Assembly: GCF_001559075.2 (NCBI RefSeq)
Contig: NZ_CP014015.2
Coordinates: 2,170,001-2,234,000, forward strand
Direction: 5' to 3'
DNA length: 64,000 nucleotides
Source of the DNA: Citrobacter amalonaticus
GTDB lineage: Bacteria; Pseudomonadota; Gammaproteobacteria; Enterobacterales; Enterobacteriaceae
Shown one piece after another: positions 14,762-23,613 of this stretch; the stretch's first letter is position 1, and the number at the start of each line of letters is the position of its first letter. Made by a program: the position numbers and the translations under genes. The notes beneath the pieces were generated by a model. That model ran no database searches. It was not told the DNA's origin and saw only the letters and a list, made by a program, of their open reading frames with translations.

Positions 14762-16804
14762 TTACCAGCCGCCCCCGCCACCACCGCCGGATCCCCCGCC
14801 TGACGATCCTCTGCCTGAGGAACCGGAACCGCTGTAGCCTGAACCTGAAGAGCCTGTGGAGCTACGATCGGGTTTTGCGCTGGCCGCAGAATGACAGCCC
14901 CGACAAAAGTGATTCACATTCTCCCAGTCAGCCTTTTCAAAAACCTCTGACATCGTGCCCGTACTCTCTAAGTACCGGGCAAAAGTATTTGCCCACGTTT
15001 TCCCTACACCGAGTGCCAGCGCAACGGGCAACAGGCTTTCAAAGTGTGCAACCCGCTGATCGGGTGGATAAAGCGCCTGATAACGTGGCTCTTCGGCCGT
15101 TTTGATATAGCGCATTAGCCCTTTAGCGACGGCTAAATCGTTCAGCCCACGCTGCGTATAGCGCGGCGTTTTCCAGCCAACGACCGCGCACAACACCATG
15201 GCGGTCAGCAGTGCGCCAACGTATCCCGCTGGAAGTTGGGTGATGGGGATCATGCCAAACAGGAACAAACTTCCTGCTGTGAGGGCAAAAGGACCAAATA
15301 CGAGCGCCATCAGGATAGGAATCGGTCCCCAACTGCGCACTGCTATTATCGGGTGGCGTAAAAAGTTCAGGGAAAAGAGTACCAACGAAACCCCCACCGT
15401 CATAAACAGCAGGCCCGGAATAGTAAGGAGCGCTGCTGCCGGGCTAAACCAGACGCCGCAAACGATCGGAACAAGCAGAGCAATGTAAATGCAGCGACGA
15501 AACGGTTTCCCCCAGCTCTGGCATAACTGTGGCTTCTGCTCCTCGCAACGTTTTTCCAGCCACTTACGGGCATTAATCATCATCTGCTGATGTGGCGTAC
15601 TGAGGTTGATATTCTTACGTTTACCGCTGAAAAGTGTACTCAATAGCTGTTTATCGGTGGCATTTAACGGTCTGTTTCTATCGTCCGGCGAACGGGATAG
15701 CCACTGTTCATCAATGGAGGATGAAGACCATATGCTTTTGGCTGTTGTCTTCTTGCTCGTTATCGTCACGGCACGTTTGGCAACCAGATCCAGAAGGTCG
15801 CTGCTGAATGCCACATCGTCATACTTACGCCGGGTGATGAAGCGCAGATAGCCAGGCGACATCGTTGCGGGCAGCGAGAATTGCGGCACGACCGGCGGCA
15901 TTTTTAACCCTTTGGCGATAACGTTTTTACGCCACCAAAGCCCGTAGTAGCCAATAAGCAACAGAAGAGGGAGCCAGATGACACTGGTTTTCAGCGTTGG
16001 CACCAGTAAATGAACGAACGGCAATACCGCCTCTGGTGCGGCGGCATTCGCCAGAATTGTGCGGGGCCAGGTATAGACAACGGTTAACCCTTCACCCGTG
16101 GCGAGAGGACGCGACGTTTGTATGCTGCCATCGGGCAGGATGACCGCGTTGTTTTCTTTTGCCCCCAGGCGACCGGTGTAAACGTCGATACTACGCAGTC
16201 GGGTATCTTTGCCCTCTGCGTTCAAATTATCTGCAGCTTCAGGCAGTTGCAGATGAAAACTGGCTCTTCTAATCGGCCAGTTCCAGTCGTTGCCCGTCAC
16301 ATTCCAGTAAAGCTCATCCCAGTCAGGAAAGCGGCTGAAATGGTTCCTGACCTGATAGCGAATCTCATACTGATAAATTCCCGGTTTCAGGATCCGCTCG
16401 GCGCTGCCAATACGAACGGTCAGCGTTTTGGTTGCCCGATCGAGGCTGTAAGATTCCGCGACGCCATCGCGTGAGACTGATTTGATGGCATAGTCCACAC
16501 TGAAAATTTTGCCGTCCTGTCGGTTCCAGGTCAGTGGCAACGTTCGAAAAATCCCCCGTCTGATTTCGTTGCCCAGAGAGAGTACTTTGATGTTTTCCTG
16601 CATCTCCATGCTGCCATCCGGATTAAAACTCGCCCGAGAATCGAAGGAGAGAATATGTTCGTATGCGGGAATTCGTCGCGCATTGGCCGGAATCTGCGAG
16701 GCATCGATAATATTGATGTCGTTGTGTGCGGCAGAACCAAAGCCTGTCAGTAACAGGAGCAACAGGCTGAAAGCGCGCAGTATCCGGGCGGAAAACGTTG
16801 GCAT
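14762..16804 (-). CDS. DUF2207 family membrane protein with Gly-rich tail
   Basis: 680-residue predicted membrane protein of unknown function. I chose the ATG at 16804 (M-P-T-F-S-A-R), which opens a signal peptide (residues 1-26, G-S-A-A); the longer frame would begin inside the upstream gene. Order: extracytoplasmic beta-rich DUF2207 domain (27-255), transmembrane segment (268-290), cytoplasmic part with K-Y-D-D-V-A (328-333), four more segments (438-480, 493-544), then E-S-L-L-P-V-A-L-A-L-G-V-G-K-T-W (589-604) and a Gly/Ser tail ending in seven Gly and Trp. Its start is 4 bp after the LemA-like stop, so the two form an operon. Confidence 0.85.
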   Translation of the reverse strand: MPTFSARILRAFSLLLLLLTGFGSAAHNDINIIDASQIPANARRIPAYEHILSFDSRASFNPDGSMEMQENIKVLSLGNEIRRGIFRTLPLTWNRQDGKIFSVDYAIKSVSRDGVAESYSLDRATKTLTVRIGSAERILKPGIYQYEIRYQVRNHFSRFPDWDELYWNVTGNDWNWPIRRASFHLQLPEAADNLNAEGKDTRLRSIDVYTGRLGAKENNAVILPDGSIQTSRPLATGEGLTVVYTWPRTILANAAAPEAVLPFVHLLVPTLKTSVIWLPLLLLIGYYGLWWRKNVIAKGLKMPPVVPQFSLPATMSPGYLRFITRRKYDDVAFSSDLLDLVAKRAVTITSKKTTAKSIWSSSSIDEQWLSRSPDDRNRPLNATDKQLLSTLFSGKRKNINLSTPHQQMMINARKWLEKRCEEQKPQLCQSWGKPFRRCIYIALLVPIVCGVWFSPAAALLTIPGLLFMTVGVSLVLFSLNFLRHPIIAVRSWGPIPILMALVFGPFALTAGSLFLFGMIPITQLPAGYVGALLTAMVLCAVVGWKTPRYTQRGLNDLAVAKGLMRYIKTAEEPRYQALYPPDQRVAHFESLLPVALALGVGKTWANTFARYLESTGTMSEVFEKADWENVNHFCRGCHSAASAKPDRSSTGSSGSGYSGSGSSGRGSSGGGSGGGGGGGW

Positions 16805-16808
16805 GTGG

Positions 16809-17351
16809 TCATTCCATCCGGGGTAATTGAGCTTCTTCAGGAGAGTCCAGTTCAAAGAAGACTTCCGCTCTGAAATTAAACAGGCGGGCCAGCAGCAGGC
16901 TGGGGAAAGATTCAACCAGAATATTAAAATCTCGCACTGTGCCGTTGAAATAGCGGCGTGCCATCTGTAGCTGTTCCTCTATTTCACTCAGGGATTGCTG
17001 TAGAGAGAGGAAGTTTTCACTGGCTTTGAGTTCAGGATACGCTTCCGCCAGCGCGAAGATACGGCTCAGCGTTGCCGAATACTGCTGCTCGCTGTCAGCG
17101 ACCTGTTGAGGATTACCGACCAGGACGCTCCGTTGCCGGGTGATCTCTTCCAGTAGCTCTTTTTCGTGCTGGGCATAACGTTTGACCACGCTGAGCAGAT
17201 TGGGGGCCAGATCGTGACGGCGCTTGAGTTGTACGGCAATGCCGCTCCACGCTTCGTCTTTAAAACGACGCAGCGAGATAAAGCGGTTATAGGTGAAGAT
17301 GGCCCAGAGGATCACGACGGCGGCGACGGCCAGCCCGATGTACATTTCCAT
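16809..17351 (-). CDS. LemA family protein
   Basis: 180-residue LemA-type protein: one N-terminal transmembrane segment (about residues 4-19) then a helical bundle with the family features N-R-F-I-S-L-R-R-F-K-D-E-A-W-S-G-I, L-K-R-R-H-D-L-A-P-N-L and Y-F-N-G-T-V-R-D-F-N near residue 137. The start M-E-M-Y-I-G at 17351 sits downstream of GGAATGAG; an alternative start is two codons later. LemA proteins are widespread, often beside DUF2207 or TPM-domain genes, and their biochemical role is not settled. First gene of a two-gene unit with the DUF2207 gene. Confidence 0.88.
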   Translation of the reverse strand: MEMYIGLAVAAVVILWAIFTYNRFISLRRFKDEAWSGIAVQLKRRHDLAPNLLSVVKRYAQHEKELLEEITRQRSVLVGNPQQVADSEQQYSATLSRIFALAEAYPELKASENFLSLQQSLSEIEEQLQMARRYFNGTVRDFNILVESFPSLLLARLFNFRAEVFFELDSPEEAQLPRME

Positions 17352-17492
17352 ATGCTCATTCCATGACAGTAGTTGATGAGAGCGCAAATTTGATGATTCT
17401 CTGCGCAATTAGAGGCATGGTGAATCTTACCTCATCCATCACGGAGGGGTAAGTCGTCACCCTGATGAGATTGTCTGAATCCGCGTTAAGCG

Positions 17493-17518
17493 AGGAAAGT
17501 CCATTGATGGGCTTTCCT
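17493..17518. terminator. Possible hairpin between panM and lemA
   Basis: 11-bp stem AGGAAAGTCCA / TGGGCTTTCCT (one G:U) with loop TTGA, in the gap downstream of panM. No U tract on either strand, so its role as a terminator is uncertain. Confidence 0.4.
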
Positions 17519-17547
17519 GTGAGAGGGGAACATGAGGACGCGTGTCG

Positions 17548-17931
17548 CTAACGCTTTTCCCAGCCGTTTTGCTGTGCGGTGAAACCCAGTACCTGCATAA
17601 ACGCCGCCATGACGCCCCGGTCTTCCACGCCGACATCCGCCATCCACCAGGAGGAGACGTCCGGATTATCATGGATCACCTCTTCCACCAGATATTTTCC
17701 CACCCCCCGACGCCGCGTGACGTCACGGATGCGCAGTGAATCCAGCGCGCCCTGAGTGCCGCTCAGAGTGACCCTTACGGCACCTAACAACCGCTCATTA
17801 AATCGTGCCGCGTAGATCCGGTGCGTTTCATCTACGCTTAAAGAGGCGGCGGAATACTCCGGCCAGATTTTGCCCAGGTCGATCAGATCCTGATCGCTAA
17901 AGTGTTCTAAACGAATGATGGTCAGCTTCAT
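17548..17931 (-). CDS. panM: PanD maturation factor PanM
   Basis: GNAT-fold protein that binds acetyl-CoA and triggers self-cleavage of aspartate decarboxylase PanD, and so controls beta-alanine and coenzyme A synthesis. The start at 17931 (M-K-L-T-I-I-R-L-E) gives 127 residues, the E. coli length; the frame extends five codons further. The acetyl-CoA loop R-R-R-G-V-G-K-Y-L is visible near residue 75. It is divergent from livK. Confidence 0.95.
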   Translation of the reverse strand: MKLTIIRLEHFSDQDLIDLGKIWPEYSAASLSVDETHRIYAARFNERLLGAVRVTLSGTQGALDSLRIRDVTRRRGVGKYLVEEVIHDNPDVSSWWMADVGVEDRGVMAAFMQVLGFTAQQNGWEKR

Positions 17932-18351
17932 CGACAGCATGTCCAAATCACAAAAGAGAGTGCAAGTGTACCGAAATAATTCATCCGGACGCTTTCTCTT
18001 TTTTAAATCATTTGGCAGGTGATTAATTTTATGACGGTCAGAACCTCAGTTCGAAACATCAGAGAATGAAAAACAGGCAGGATAATACCCTGGAAGGCAG
18101 TGTTTTATTCGGCTTATTGTCCCGTTATTTTATGCTGACAAGTGTGCTTTTTTTTGTTTATCTATGATGAAAAGCAGAATATTATCTGTTCTTAATAGCC
18201 TGAAAAATAGAGATTTTAATCTGTATTTGCGAAAAATACTGCGCTAAACCATTAATCAGACTGGTAAAAATAGTGTAGTACAAATAAAGCACAGTCTGCT
18301 TTTTAACCATATAAATACAAAATAAGTACATCACGAATGGGGATTCAGTAA
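17932..18351. other. AT-rich panM-livK intergenic region, no gene
   Basis: About 420 bp of AT-rich DNA with no convincing coding frame. Contents I can name: a weak 6-bp hairpin AAAGCA / TGCTTT at 18286-18302 and AATGGGGA just upstream of the livK ATG. The base composition suits Lrp and H-NS binding, but no site can be assigned by eye. Confidence 0.6.
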
Positions 18352-19461
18352 ATGAAACGGAATGCGAAAACGGTCATCGCAGGGGTGATTGCACTGGCGA
18401 TGTCACAGGCGGCAATGGCAGAGGATATTAAAGTTGCTGTTGTCGGCGCGATGTCGGGTCCGGTGGCTCAGTGGGGCGACATGGAATTTAACGGCGCACG
18501 TCAGGCCATTAAAGACATCAACGCGAAAGGCGGCATCAAAGGCGACAAGCTGGTGGGTGTGGAATATGACGACGCCTGCGATCCCAAACAGGCCGTGGCG
18601 GTGGCGAACAAAATCGTCAACGACGGTATTCAGTATGTGATTGGTCACCTCTGCTCTTCTTCTACTCAGCCTGCGTCGGATATTTACGAAGACGAAGGCA
18701 TTCTGATGATCTCGCCTGGTGCGACTAACCCGGAACTGACGCAGCGCGGCTACGCGCACATCATGCGTACCGCCGGACTGGACTCTTCCCAGGGACCGAC
18801 CGCGGCAAAATACATTCTCGAGCAGGTAAAACCGCAGCGCATCGCCATCATTCACGACAAACAGCAGTACGGTGAAGGACTGGCGCGCTCCGTTCAGGAC
18901 ACGCTGAAAGCGGCAAACGCCAATATCGTCTTCTTTGATGGCATCACAGCAGGCGAGAAAGATTTCTCCGCGCTGCTCGCGCGCCTGAAAAAAGAGAACA
19001 TCGACTTTGTGTACTACGGCGGCTACTACCCGGAAATGGGGCAGATGCTGCGCCAGGCGCGCTCCGTCGGGCTGAAAACTACGTTCATGGGGCCGGAAGG
19101 CGTGGGCAATGCGTCGCTGTCGAACATCGCGGGTGAGGCGGCCGAAGGCATGCTGGTCACCATGCCAAAACGCTATGACCAGGATCCGGCCAACAAAGCG
19201 ATTGTTGATGCGCTGAAAGCCGATAAAAAAGATCCCACGGGTCCGTATGTGTGGATCACCTACGCTGCTGCGCAGTCACTGGCAACGGCAATGGACCGTT
19301 CTGGCAGCAAAGCGCCGCTGGATCTGGTGAAAGATTTAAAAGCAAACGGTGCTGATACCGTCATTGGGCCGCTGAAATGGGATGAAAAAGGCGATCTAAA
19401 GGGATTTGAATTTGGTGTCTTCCAGTGGCACGCCGATGGGTCATCCACGGCCGCCAAATAA
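18352..19461 (+). CDS. livK: Leucine-binding periplasmic protein LivK
   Basis: Leucine-specific receptor for the same LivHMGF importer that LivJ uses. 369 residues, the E. coli length; signal peptide ends at A-M-A with mature E-D-I-K-V-A. It is highly similar to LivJ (V-G-A-M-S-G-P-V-A-Q, D-A-C-D-P-K-Q-A, H-L-C-S-S-S-T-Q-P-A-S). First gene of livKHMGF, separated from livH by an ERIC element. Confidence 0.97.
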   Translation: MKRNAKTVIAGVIALAMSQAAMAEDIKVAVVGAMSGPVAQWGDMEFNGARQAIKDINAKGGIKGDKLVGVEYDDACDPKQAVAVANKIVNDGIQYVIGHLCSSSTQPASDIYEDEGILMISPGATNPELTQRGYAHIMRTAGLDSSQGPTAAKYILEQVKPQRIAIIHDKQQYGEGLARSVQDTLKAANANIVFFDGITAGEKDFSALLARLKKENIDFVYYGGYYPEMGQMLRQARSVGLKTTFMGPEGVGNASLSNIAGEAAEGMLVTMPKRYDQDPANKAIVDALKADKKDPTGPYVWITYAAAQSLATAMDRSGSKAPLDLVKDLKANGADTVIGPLKWDEKGDLKGFEFGVFQWHADGSSTAAK

Positions 19462-19467
19462 GGCAAC

Positions 19468-19591
19468 CACTCGTCATACTTCGAGCCGCAGATGCGTTGG
19501 CTGCGTTCACCCACCCCGGTCACGTACTCTGTGTACGCTCCCGGGGATGGGCAAACTTGCCGCCTTTCTGCAACTCGAATTATGTAGAGTG
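19468..19591. repeat. ERIC (IRU) element inside the liv operon
   Basis: About 124 bp bounded by ACTCGTCATACTTCGAG and CTGCAACTCGAATTATGTAG, with central inverted repeat CACCCCGGTCACGTAC / GTACGCTCCCGGGGATG. These are the ends and core expected of enterobacterial repetitive intergenic consensus elements. Transcribed with livK-livH, it would form a long hairpin in the mRNA. Confidence 0.85.
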
Positions 19592-19631
19592 GGTTCAACA
19601 TCCCGGTTTGTCGGGTTTAAAAGGTTATTTT

Positions 19632-20558
19632 ATGTCCGAGCAGTTCCTGTACTTTTTGCAGCAGATGTTTAACGGCGTCACGCTGGGAAGCACCTACGCG
19701 CTGATCGCTATCGGTTACACCATGGTGTACGGCATTATCGGCATGATCAACTTCGCCCATGGCGAGGTGTACATGATCAGTAGCTATGTCTCTTTTATGA
19801 TTATCGCAGCACTCATGATGATGGGGATTGATACCAGTTGGTTGCTGGTGGCTGCCGGATTCATTGGGGCGATCATCATTGCCAGCGCCTACGGCTGGAG
19901 CATTGAGCGGGTGGCCTATCGGCCCGTCCGAAGTTCCAAACGTCTGATTGCGCTTATCTCCGCGATTGGGATGTCTATCTTCCTGCAAAACTACGTCAGC
20001 CTGACGGAAGGTTCGCGCGACGTGGCGCTGCCCAGCCTGTTCAACGGGCAATGGGTGGTGGGAGCCAGCGAAAACTTCTCCGCCTCGATCACCACCATGC
20101 AACTGGTCATCTGGGTTGTGACCTTCCTGGCGATGCTGGCGCTGACCATTTTTATCCGTTATTCCCGCATGGGTCGCGCCTGCCGCGCCTGCGCGGAAGA
20201 CCTGAAAATGGCCAGCCTGCTCGGGATCAACACGGACCGCGTGATTGCGCTGACCTTTGTGATTGGCGCAGCAATGGCGGCAGTGGCCGGTGTGCTGCTC
20301 GGGCAATTCTACGGGGTGATTAACCCTTATATCGGCTTTATGGCCGGGATGAAAGCCTTTACCGCAGCGGTTCTTGGCGGGATCGGCAGCATCCCAGGCG
20401 CGATGATTGGCGGCCTGATTCTGGGCGTCGCGGAAGCGCTTTCTTCTGCTTATCTGAGTACGGAATACAAAGACGTGGTGTCGTTCGCCCTGCTGATTCT
20501 GGTACTGCTGGTGATGCCGACCGGGATTCTGGGTCGTCCGGAGGTAGAGAAAGTATGA
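19632..20558 (+). CDS. livH: Branched-chain amino acid permease LivH
   Basis: One of two membrane subunits of the high-affinity Leu/Ile/Val ABC importer. The ATG at 19632 (M-S-E-Q-F-L-Y-F) gives 308 residues, the E. coli length; the open frame continues upstream through the ERIC element and is not coding there. About eight hydrophobic segments; the conserved C-R-A-C-A-E-D-L-K-M-A-S-L-L-G-I loop contacts the ATPase. It overlaps livM by 4 bp. Confidence 0.96.
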   Translation: MSEQFLYFLQQMFNGVTLGSTYALIAIGYTMVYGIIGMINFAHGEVYMISSYVSFMIIAALMMMGIDTSWLLVAAGFIGAIIIASAYGWSIERVAYRPVRSSKRLIALISAIGMSIFLQNYVSLTEGSRDVALPSLFNGQWVVGASENFSASITTMQLVIWVVTFLAMLALTIFIRYSRMGRACRACAEDLKMASLLGINTDRVIALTFVIGAAMAAVAGVLLGQFYGVINPYIGFMAGMKAFTAAVLGGIGSIPGAMIGGLILGVAEALSSAYLSTEYKDVVSFALLILVLLVMPTGILGRPEVEKV

Positions 20559-21832
20559 AACCGATGCATTTTGCAATGGCGCTGTTCTCTGCCGCGATGT
20601 TCTTCGTTCTGGCGGGCGTCTTTATGGGCGTTCAGCTACAGCTGGATGGCACCAAACTGGTGGTGGATACCGCTACCGACATCCGCTGGCAGTGGGTGTT
20701 TATCGGCACGGCCGTGGTCTTTTTCTTCCAGATGCTGCGCCCCATCTTCCAGAAGAGCCTGAAGAGCATCTCCGGGCCGAAGTTTATTCTGCCAGCGATT
20801 GATGGCTCAACCGTGAAGCAGAAGTTGTTCCTGATTGCGCTGCTGGTGATTGCCGTGGCGTGGCCGTTTATGGTTTCGCGCGGCACGGTGGATATCGCCA
20901 CGCTGACCATGATTTATATCATTCTCGGCCTGGGGCTGAACGTCGTCGTCGGGCTCTCCGGCCTGTTGGTACTGGGCTACGGCGGCTTCTACGCGATTGG
21001 CGCATATACCTTCGCGCTGCTGAACCACTATTACGGTCTCGGCTTCTGGACCTGTCTGCCGCTGGCAGGACTGGTTTCGGCAGCCGCGGGCTTCCTGCTG
21101 GGCTTCCCGGTGCTGCGTCTGCGCGGCGACTACCTGGCGATTGTGACGTTGGGCTTCGGTGAGATCGTCCGTATTCTGCTGCTCAACAATACGGAAATCA
21201 CCGGCGGTCCGAACGGCATCAGTCAGATCCCGAAACCGACGTTGTTCGGTCTTGAGTTCAGCCGCAGTGCACGTGAAGGCGGTTGGGATACCTTCAGCAA
21301 CTTCTTTAATGTGAAATACGATCCGTCCGATCGTGTGATTTTCCTCTACCTGGTCGCGCTGCTGCTGGTGGTGTTGAGCCTGTTTGTGATTAACCGCCTG
21401 CTGCGCATGCCGCTGGGACGAGCGTGGGAAGCGCTGCGTGAAGATGAGATCGCCTGTCGCTCGCTGGGCCTGAGTCCGACGCGCATCAAGCTGACCGCCT
21501 TTACCATCAGCGCCGCGTTTGCCGGTTTCGCCGGTACGCTGTTCGCGGCGCGTCAGGGGTTTGTCAGCCCTGAATCGTTCACCTTTGCCGAATCGGCGTT
21601 TGTGCTGGCGATTGTGGTGCTCGGCGGGATGGGCTCACAGTTTGCAGTGATCCTCGCGGCTATTCTGTTGGTGGTGTCGCGTGAACTGATGCGTGATTTC
21701 AACGAATACAGCATGTTAATGCTGGGTGGTTTGATGGTACTGATGATGATCTGGCGTCCGCAGGGCTTGCTGCCGATGACCCGTCCACAGTTGAAGCTGA
21801 AAAACGGGGAAGCGAAAGGAGAGCAGGCATGA
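20555..21832 (+). CDS. livM: Branched-chain amino acid permease LivM
   Basis: Second membrane subunit of LivHMGF. 425 residues with an N-terminal extension of two or three hydrophobic segments and a core resembling LivH. The ATPase-contact loop reads W-E-A-L-R-E-D-E-I-A-C-R-S-L-G-L near residue 295. ATGA overlaps on both sides (livH stop, livG start) imply translational coupling. Confidence 0.97.
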   Translation: MKPMHFAMALFSAAMFFVLAGVFMGVQLQLDGTKLVVDTATDIRWQWVFIGTAVVFFFQMLRPIFQKSLKSISGPKFILPAIDGSTVKQKLFLIALLVIAVAWPFMVSRGTVDIATLTMIYIILGLGLNVVVGLSGLLVLGYGGFYAIGAYTFALLNHYYGLGFWTCLPLAGLVSAAAGFLLGFPVLRLRGDYLAIVTLGFGEIVRILLLNNTEITGGPNGISQIPKPTLFGLEFSRSAREGGWDTFSNFFNVKYDPSDRVIFLYLVALLLVVLSLFVINRLLRMPLGRAWEALREDEIACRSLGLSPTRIKLTAFTISAAFAGFAGTLFAARQGFVSPESFTFAESAFVLAIVVLGGMGSQFAVILAAILLVVSRELMRDFNEYSMLMLGGLMVLMMIWRPQGLLPMTRPQLKLKNGEAKGEQA

Positions 21833-22596
21833 GTCAGCCATTATTATCGGTTAACGGCCTGATGATGCGCTTCGGCGGTCTGTTGGCGGTGAACAACGTT
21901 GAACTGGAGCTGCATCCGCAAGAAATTGTATCGCTGATTGGGCCGAACGGTGCCGGTAAGACCACGGTGTTTAACTGCCTGACCGGTTTTTATAAGCCGA
22001 CGGGCGGCACCATTAAGCTTCGCGATCAGCACCTTGAAGGGCTGCCGGGGCAACAAATTGCCCGGATGGGCGTGGTGCGAACCTTCCAGCACGTGCGTCT
22101 GTTTCGTGAAATGACGGTGATTGAAAACCTGCTGGTGGCGCAGCATCAGCAACTGAAAACAGGCGTGTTTTCCGGTCTGCTGAAAACCCCGGCGTTTCGT
22201 CGGGCGCAGAGCGAAGCGCTGGATCGTGCGGCCACCTGGCTTGAGCGTATCGGGTTGCTGGAACATGCGAACCGTCAGGCCAGCAACCTGGCTTATGGCG
22301 ACCAGCGCCGTCTGGAGATCGCCCGCTGTATGGTGACGCAGCCAGAAATTTTGATGCTGGATGAACCAGCTGCGGGTCTTAACCCGAAAGAGACCAAAGA
22401 GCTGGACGAACTGATTGCCGAACTGCGCAACCATCACAACACCACCATTCTGCTGATTGAGCACGATATGAAGCTGGTGATGGGGATTTCCGACCGTATT
22501 TACGTGGTGAACCAGGGCACGCCGCTGGCGAACGGGACGCCGGAACAGATTCGTAATAACCCGGACGTGATCCGTGCATACCTTGGTGAGGCATAA
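21829..22596 (+). CDS. livG: Branched-chain amino acid ABC ATPase LivG
   Basis: ATPase subunit of the Leu/Ile/Val importer. 255 residues with Walker A G-P-N-G-A-G-K-T-T near 42, a degenerate signature L-A-Y-G-D-Q-R-R (as is usual in LivG) and Walker B L-M-L-D-E-P-A-A-G-L. It acts as a heterodimer with LivF. Confidence 0.97.
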   Translation: MSQPLLSVNGLMMRFGGLLAVNNVELELHPQEIVSLIGPNGAGKTTVFNCLTGFYKPTGGTIKLRDQHLEGLPGQQIARMGVVRTFQHVRLFREMTVIENLLVAQHQQLKTGVFSGLLKTPAFRRAQSEALDRAATWLERIGLLEHANRQASNLAYGDQRRLEIARCMVTQPEILMLDEPAAGLNPKETKELDELIAELRNHHNTTILLIEHDMKLVMGISDRIYVVNQGTPLANGTPEQIRNNPDVIRAYLGEA

Positions 22597-22597
22597 G

Positions 22598-23311
22598 ATG
22601 GAAAAAGTCATGTTGTCCTTTGACAAAGTCAGTGCCCACTACGGCAAAATTCAGGCGCTGCACGAGGTGAGCCTGCACATTAATCAGGGAGAGATTGTGA
22701 CCTTGATTGGTGCCAACGGCGCGGGAAAAACCACGCTGCTCGGCACGCTGTGCGGCGATCCGCGAGCAACCAGCGGTCGGATTGTGTTTGATGACAAAGA
22801 CATTACCGACTGGCAAACAGCGAAAATCATGCGTGAAGCGGTGGCGATCGTTCCGGAAGGGCGTCGCGTGTTTTCCCGCATGACGGTGGAAGAGAATCTG
22901 GCGATGGGCGGTTTTTTTGCCGAGCGCGATCAGTTTCAGGAACGCATCAAGTGGGTATACGAATTGTTCCCGCGTCTGCATGAGCGTCGTATTCAGCGTG
23001 CGGGCACCATGTCCGGCGGTGAACAGCAGATGCTGGCGATTGGCCGTGCGCTGATGAGCGAGCCGCGCCTGCTGCTGCTTGATGAGCCATCTCTGGGGCT
23101 GGCGCCGATTATTATCCAGCAGATCTTCGACACTATCGAACAGCTGCGCGAACAGGGAATGACCATCTTCCTGGTTGAGCAGAACGCCAATCAGGCGCTG
23201 AAGCTGGCCGATCGCGGTTACGTGCTGGAGAACGGCCATGTCGTTCTCGAGGATACCGGCGCGCGGCTTCTGGCCAACGAAGCGGTGCGTAGCGCCTATT
23301 TAGGCGGTTAA
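22598..23311 (+). CDS. livF: Branched-chain amino acid ABC ATPase LivF
   Basis: Second ATPase subunit. The ATG at 22598 (M-E-K-V-M-L-S) starts one base after the livG stop and gives 237 residues, the E. coli length. Walker A G-A-N-G-A-G-K-T-T, signature M-S-G-G-E-Q-Q-M-L-A-I-G-R-A and Walker B L-L-L-L-D-E-P-S are intact. Last gene of the operon, followed by REP elements and a terminator. Confidence 0.97.
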   Translation: MEKVMLSFDKVSAHYGKIQALHEVSLHINQGEIVTLIGANGAGKTTLLGTLCGDPRATSGRIVFDDKDITDWQTAKIMREAVAIVPEGRRVFSRMTVEENLAMGGFFAERDQFQERIKWVYELFPRLHERRIQRAGTMSGGEQQMLAIGRALMSEPRLLLLDEPSLGLAPIIIQQIFDTIEQLREQGMTIFLVEQNANQALKLADRGYVLENGHVVLEDTGARLLANEAVRSAYLGG

Positions 23312-23320
23312 ACGGTCTGT

Positions 23321-23450
23321 GATGCCTGATGACGACGCATTGCGTCTTATCAGGCCTACAAGACCAGGCCGTTTGTATCGCCCGGTGGCGCATACGCTTA
23401 CCGGGCCTACAGGATCGACCAGGCCGGGTAAGGCGAAGCCGCCACCCGGC
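23321..23450. repeat. Cluster of three REP units after livF
   Basis: REP-type hairpins at 23321-23358 (GCCTGATGACG..CTTATCAGGCC), 23380-23410 (GCCCGGTGGCG..CTTACCGGGCC) and 23422-23450 (GGCCGGGTAAGGCG..CCACCCGGC), with orientations alternating as in BIMEs. Confidence 0.85.
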
Positions 23451-23456
23451 TTTTTT
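23423..23456 (+). terminator. liv operon terminator formed by the last REP
   Basis: Stem GCCGGGT / ACCCGGC with an inner GGC/GCC pairing, followed by six T bases, about 110 bp after the livF stop. Confidence 0.78.
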
Positions 23457-23497
23457 CTGTTTTCTTGCCACCGAAACGTCATTCACCTGAAGCCTGG

Positions 23498-23550
23498 CTG
23501 TCACCGCTTCGTCATCTAACGGTTATCTTTCTGTCATTCGCGCATGTCAT
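23498..23550 (+). promoter_or_regulatory. Pho box region upstream of ugpB
   Basis: CTGTCAC-CGCT-TCGTCAT (23498-23515) fits the 7-4-7 PhoB direct-repeat layout and matches the remembered E. coli ugp box. A further CTGTCAT (23531) and ATGTCAT (23544) follow at less regular spacing. This supports phosphate-starvation control of the ugp operon by PhoB. Confidence 0.75.
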
Positions 23551-23613
23551 GTTACCTCGCGAGCATAAAACGCGTGATTTCGCGCATCCGGCACAATAAG
23601 AGAGATGATGACA

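Noticed and set aside
14888..14902. C-R-G-C-H (CxxCH) near residue 634 of the DUF2207 protein, resembling a haem c site
   Set aside because: Five predicted membrane segments after a secreted N-terminal domain put this part in the cytoplasm, where haem c is not attached; probably chance.
19617..20576. 319-codon His/Gln-rich minus-strand frame
   Set aside because: Exactly opposite livH; a mirror of hydrophobic codons.
23321..23450. CRISPR or IS remnant after livF
   Set aside because: The repeats are REP palindromes of differing sequence with no regular spacers or transposase.
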